Source: Actinokineospora bangkokensis
GTDB taxonomy: Bacteria; Actinomycetota; Actinomycetes; Mycobacteriales; Pseudonocardiaceae
NCBI RefSeq assembly: GCF_001940455.1
Contig: NZ_MKQR01000005.1
Coordinates: 1-37,000, forward strand
Direction of reading: 5' to 3'
DNA length: 37,000 bases
Part shown: piece after piece, positions 34,317-37,000 of the stretch
How positions within the stretch are numbered: the first letter of the stretch is position 1
How the letters are laid out: each line of letters begins with the position of its first letter
Position numbers and translations under genes: made by a program
Notes under the pieces: model-generated
Told to the model about the DNA's origin: nothing
Database searches by the model: none
Seen by the model: only the letters and a program-made list of their open reading frames with translations

Positions 34317-34807
34317 GTGCGGACCCTCCCATCGCGAGCCCACGGCCCCACCCCCGGGCATCGGAACCGGGGACGCGCCCGGCTCGACCATTCGTCGCAG
34401 TCCAGCCTATTAGCCGCGCCCGGGTTCGCCGCACCCGGGCGCGAGGACCTTGACCACCTGCGGTGATCGCCGACGGCGACCGGTGCGCGGCGGACGGTGA
34501 CCCCTGGGGGAATCGCACCACGAGCGGGCGCGGTCGACAAGGCGTGCGGCCCCACCGTGCCCCGATCGCGGCCTGCGGAGCCGCGATTGCGCCCGAACGG
34601 GTGACAGCACGTGTGAGCCGCCGACTCATGAGCTACCCTCTGCCCGCTCGGGTGGCGGCGGGGCCCACCGGATCGATTCGGGCTGGGGCGGTGACCCGCA
34701 GCCGCCGGCGAGACCTCCGTCACGCCAGTGGCGGGCACAAACCGGGCCGGTGGATCGTTGACACGCGGCACGACCCACATGCCTGGACGACCGCAGGGGT
34801 GAAAGCA
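34317..34807. promoter_or_regulatory. Long divergent region between cei and the DUF4193 gene
   Basis: About 490 bases without a gene. For cei, TAGGCT on the minus strand (34409-34404) is a plausible -10. For the plus strand, TACCCT (34634-34639) is one candidate -10, and a perfect TTGACA occurs at about 34759-34764 without a clear partner. Two perfect hairpins, 10-bp arms at 34415-34443 and 8-bp arms at 34565-34587, lie between. The DUF4193 mRNA may thus have a long leader; I tried known riboswitch cores and matched none. Confidence 0.45.
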
Positions 34808-35116
34808 ATGGCGACCGACTACGACGCACCTCGCCGCAGCGAGGCAGACGACCTGGCCGAGGACTCCCTCGAGGAGCTCAAGGCCCGGCGCAACGAGAAC
34901 CAGTCCGGCGTCGTGGACGTGGACGAGACCGACACCGCGGAGAGCTTCGAGCTGCCCGGGGCGGACTTGTCCGCGCTCTCCGGCGAGGACCTGACGGTCC
35001 GCGTCGTCCCCAAGCAGGCGGACGAGTTCACCTGCTCCAAGTGCTTCCTGGTGCACCACCGCAGCAGGCTCGCGGAGGACAACGGCGGCGTCTTCGTCTG
35101 CCGCGACTGCGCCTGA
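34808..35116 (+). CDS. DUF4193 zinc-ribbon protein
   Basis: 102 residues from ATG 34808 with AGGGG about 9 nt upstream. MATDYDAPRR and the acidic RSEADDLAEDSLEELKARRNENQSG start are the family signature. An acidic middle region follows (DVDETDTAESFELPG), and the C-terminal treble-clef-like zinc site FTCSKCFLVHHRSRLAEDNGGVFVCRDCA has two CxxC pairs. The family is highly conserved and restricted to actinobacteria; from memory, Rv2699c is the M. tuberculosis member, of the same length. Its function is unknown. Confidence 0.93.
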   Translation: MATDYDAPRRSEADDLAEDSLEELKARRNENQSGVVDVDETDTAESFELPGADLSALSGEDLTVRVVPKQADEFTCSKCFLVHHRSRLAEDNGGVFVCRDCA

Positions 35117-35180
35117 GCCGACCTCGGCGGCGGGCCGAGACACACTCTGCGGGCGTTGCGGGACGGCAGGACCACGGCGG

Positions 35181-35210
35181 GAGCCGGGCACCCAGGCGGG
35201 TGCCCGGCTC
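35181..35210. terminator. Bidirectional terminator between DUF4193 and DUF3093 genes
   Basis: Perfect 13-bp arms (35181-35193, 35198-35210) and loop AGGC, between convergent genes. Confidence 0.85.
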
Positions 35211-35242
35211 CGCTCGTCTGCGGGGTCGACCCGCCCGCGGGG

Positions 35243-35743
35243 TCAGCGGTCGGCGGTGGACCGGGCCGCCTCGGCGCCCGTCCGCAGCGCCTCGGCCACC
35301 TGCTCGGGGTGGCGGGTGCTGAACAACCAGTACGGCGTGGAGTCCTCGGGGTCCTCCACCACGACCCGCACCAGCGGCCCCACCCAGCCCCGGTGCACGA
35401 CGTGCGCGGCCGGGTCGAGGTGCGGGCCCAGCACCCGGCGCTTGTGCTCCTTGGCCACCACCACGACCTCGCCGACGTGCTCCAGGGGCAGGTTCGCGTC
35501 CGCCACGAGCAGCTTGCCGTCGCGCACGGCCACCGGCGTGCGCCCGGCGCGCCAGAGCATCAGCAGCGTCAGCGGCAGGACGATGGCGTAGGGCAGCCAC
35601 GCCCGCACCCCCGGGTACCCCATGTGCACCTCCGCGGCGAGCAGCCCGGCCGCCAGCAGCGGGAGCGGCCACCAGTACCAGGTGACGTGCAACCGCTCGG
35701 CGTAGGTCGGTGCTGGACGCGTGGCGCCCGGGGTGTCGTCCAC
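35243..35743 (-). CDS. DUF3093 membrane protein
   Basis: 166 residues from GTG 35743. [32 protein letters not shown] at about 14-45 and [16 protein letters not shown] at about 48-63 form two membrane segments. A soluble C-terminal domain (about 68-155) is rich in beta-strand pattern ([36 protein letters not shown]) and contains the [25 protein letters not shown]...[17 protein letters not shown] motif of the family, a PH-like fold by appearance. The start is fixed by the promoter: TACCCT ends 6 nt before the GTG and there is no ribosome binding site, so the mRNA is probably leaderless. It is divergent from dut across only 24 bp. Confidence 0.9.
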   Translation of the reverse strand: MDDTPGATRPAPTYAERLHVTWYWWPLPLLAAGLLAAEVHMGYPGVRAWLPYAIVLPLTLLMLWRAGRTPVAVRDGKLLVADANLPLEHVGEVVVVAKEHKRRVLGPHLDPAAHVVHRGWVGPLVRVVVEDPEDSTPYWLFSTRHPEQVAEALRTGAEAARSTADR

Positions 35744-35749
35744 GGCCCC

Positions 35750-35759
35750 AGGGTAGTCT
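35750..35759. promoter_or_regulatory. Bidirectional leaderless promoter, DUF3093/dut
   Basis: In AGGGTAGTCT the plus strand reads TAGTCT (35754-35759) and the minus strand TACCCT (35755-35750); both match TAnnnT, and the TA at 35754-35755 is shared by both. Starts expected 7 nt beyond each box fall at about 35766 and 35743, at or within 2 nt of the two GTG codons (35768 and 35743). Confidence 0.65.
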
Positions 35760-35767
35760 CGCCGCTC

Positions 35768-36247
35768 GTGCCGAGCGTCGAGGTCCTCCTGCTCCGGACT
35801 GATCCGGGCGTCCCCCTGCCCAGCTACGCCCGTCCGGGCGACGCGGGCGCGGACCTGGTGACGACGGAGGACGTCGTGCTCGGCCCGGGGGAGCGGGTGC
35901 TGGTGGGCACGGGGGTGGCGCTCGCGCTGCCGGAGGGGTACGCAGGCTTCGTGCACCCGAGGTCGGGGCTGGCCGCGCGCACCGGGCTGAGCGTGGTCAA
36001 CACCCCTGGCACGATCGACTCCGGCTACCGGGGCGAGATCAAGGTCTGCCTGGTCAACCACGACCCCCGGGACACCGTGGTGCTGCGCCGGGGCGACCGG
36101 GTCGCGCAGCTGGTGGTGCAGCGGGTCGAGCACGCGGTGTTCCGCGAGGTCGACGCGCTCGACCCGACCGCGCGCGGCGCGGGCGGGTACGGCTCGACCG
36201 GGGGGCACGCGGTGCTCCCCGGACCAGGGAAGGGGACGGAGGACTAG
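35768..36247 (+). CDS. dut: Deoxyuridine triphosphatase (dUTPase)
   Basis: 159 residues from GTG 35768. All five motifs of homotrimeric dUTPase are present: motif 1 PGDAGADL (23-30), motif 2 PRSG (64-67), motif 3 [10 protein letters not shown] (81-90) with catalytic D84, motif 4 [12 protein letters not shown], and the flexible motif 5 [10 protein letters not shown] near the C-terminus. It hydrolyses dUTP to dUMP and pyrophosphate, keeping uracil out of DNA and feeding thymidylate synthesis. There is no ribosome binding site; a TAGTCT box 8 nt upstream implies a leaderless mRNA. The DUF3710 gene follows with a one-base overlap. Confidence 0.97.
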   Translation: MPSVEVLLLRTDPGVPLPSYARPGDAGADLVTTEDVVLGPGERVLVGTGVALALPEGYAGFVHPRSGLAARTGLSVVNTPGTIDSGYRGEIKVCLVNHDPRDTVVLRRGDRVAQLVVQRVEHAVFREVDALDPTARGAGGYGSTGGHAVLPGPGKGTED

Positions 36248-36933
36248 TGGCACTGTTCGGACGCCGCAAGCGCGACGCCGGTGAGCGCGAGCCGGAGCCG
36301 GTCGAGGACCACGACCTCGACGGCCTCGACGCGGACGGCCTCGACGCCGACGGCTTCGCCGAGGGCTCGGCGGTCGGCGACCCGGACGCGGGCCCCTTCG
36401 ACGAGGACGACGCCCCCGAGGACGACTACGCCCGCCTCGACCTGGGCTCGCTGCGCATCCCCGTCCCCGACGGCGCCCAGCTCCAGGTCGAGATGGACCC
36501 CGCGGGCCCGGTCCGCGCCGTGCACATCCTCACCCAGCTCGGCCAGCTGACCCTCAACGCCTACGCCGCGCCCAAGTCCGGCGGCCTCTGGAAGGAGGTC
36601 TGCGGCGAACTGGCCGTCCAGCTCCGCGCCGACGGCGCCACCGTGCACAGCGTCGTCGGTGACTGGGGCCAGGAGCTCTCCGCCACCCTCGGCGAGGTCC
36701 AGCTCCGCTTCCTCGGCGTCGACCGCTCCCGCTGGATGCTCCGCGGCGTCGTCGCGGGACCCCCGGAGCTGGCCGAGCACTCCGCCCACGCCCTGCGCAC
36801 CCTCGTCCGCGGCACCATCGTCGTCCGCGGCACCCAACCCATGCCGGTCCGCACCCCCCTGCAGATCGACCTCCCCCAGGCCATCGTCGAGCACATCAAC
36901 GCGGCCCAGCAGAACGGCCAGCAACCCGGCTGA
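36247..36933 (+). CDS. DUF3710 protein
   Basis: 228 residues from GTG 36247, which shares its G with the dut TAG stop; GGAGG lies 4 nt upstream. The basic start MALFGRRKRD is followed by a long acidic, disordered segment with a DLDGLDADGLDADG repeat (about 17-60). The conserved domain begins YARLDLGSLRIPVPDGAQLQVEMD, continues VHILTQLGQLTLNAYAAPKSGGLWKEVCGELAVQLRADGA, then DRSRWMLRGVVAGPPE and RGTIVVRGTQPMPVRTPLQIDLP. The family is actinobacterial, with no known function, regularly linked to dut. No membrane segment or catalytic motif is visible. Confidence 0.92.
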   Translation: MALFGRRKRDAGEREPEPVEDHDLDGLDADGLDADGFAEGSAVGDPDAGPFDEDDAPEDDYARLDLGSLRIPVPDGAQLQVEMDPAGPVRAVHILTQLGQLTLNAYAAPKSGGLWKEVCGELAVQLRADGATVHSVVGDWGQELSATLGEVQLRFLGVDRSRWMLRGVVAGPPELAEHSAHALRTLVRGTIVVRGTQPMPVRTPLQIDLPQAIVEHINAAQQNGQQPG

Positions 36934-36957
36934 CCCGCAACCCCCACAGCACACCCC

Positions 36958-36985
36958 CAGAGGCCCGGCCCCCGCCGGGCCTCTG
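36958..36985 (+). terminator. Terminator of the dut-DUF3710 unit
   Basis: Perfect 12-bp arms (36958-36969, 36974-36985) with a CCCC loop, followed by CGCTTT; 25 nt after the DUF3710 stop. Confidence 0.85.
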
Positions 36986-37000
36986 CGCTTTCCCCCCACC

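Noticed and set aside
34463..34807. In-frame extension of DUF4193 to an ATG at 34463
   Set aside because: The family N-terminus MATDYD starts at 34808, and the upstream residues are Arg/Gly/Pro-rich non-family sequence.
34640..34807. Riboswitch (cobalamin, SAM-IV, ydaO-type) upstream of the DUF4193 gene
   Set aside because: Conserved core boxes of these classes could not be matched; only generic GC-rich hairpins are seen.

Overview
The window is chromosomal DNA of a very high G+C actinomycete. It is most likely from the Pseudonocardiaceae (Actinokineospora/Saccharothrix/Actinosynnema-like). The evidence is GTG-rich starts, third-position G/C almost everywhere, the primary sigma factor SigA, its close relative SigB, polyphosphate glucokinase, Cei, and small actinobacterial families (DUF3039, DUF3093, DUF3099, DUF3710, DUF4193, DUF7455). 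I see no insertion sequences, CRISPR array, tRNA, rRNA or prophage genes.

Layout. 1-6000: the 3' end of an ATP-grasp acyl-CoA synthetase gene; a secreted DUF6801-like protein; a carotenoid-cleavage oxygenase overlapping a tandem-HxlR regulator; two paralogous lipoproteins that share a duplicated, probably ECF-type, leaderless promoter; and a VOC protein. 6000-13000: class I fumarase, sigB, dtd with two methyltransferases, DUF3099 and a damaged gene. 13000-18000: a PfkB kinase and a pseudouridine-5'-phosphate glycosidase on the minus strand, separated by a three-gene plus-strand ABC exporter, then DUF3039. 18000-24600: a large RND transporter, a YihY/BrkB membrane protein, and a DEAD/DEAH-type helicase with a structured leader. 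24600-29600: a xylose-type ABC operon (binding protein, ATPase, permease) ending in a ROK repressor, with a perfect palindrome over the promoter and a 21-bp stem after the binding-protein gene. 29600-37000: DUF7455, sigA, ppgK, suhB, cei, DUF4193, DUF3093, dut and DUF3710. As I recall it, this last order is the same as M. tuberculosis Rv2696c-Rv2703, so it is core chromosome.

How it works together. The sigA and sigB blocks are housekeeping and stress-response core. sigB and the DUF7455 gene each have a GGAAC-N17-CGT promoter of the SigE/SigH type. The sugar operon looks self-regulated through its ROK protein. psuG and the kinase could together degrade pseudouridine. The most interesting signals are regulatory: a 24-bp divergent gap between DUF3093 and dut whose two -10 elements share one TA step and give two leaderless mRNAs; the duplicated lipoprotein promoter; and the oxygenase/tandem-HxlR pair with possible metal-binding modules. 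No wholly new multi-gene system is proven by the sequence alone.
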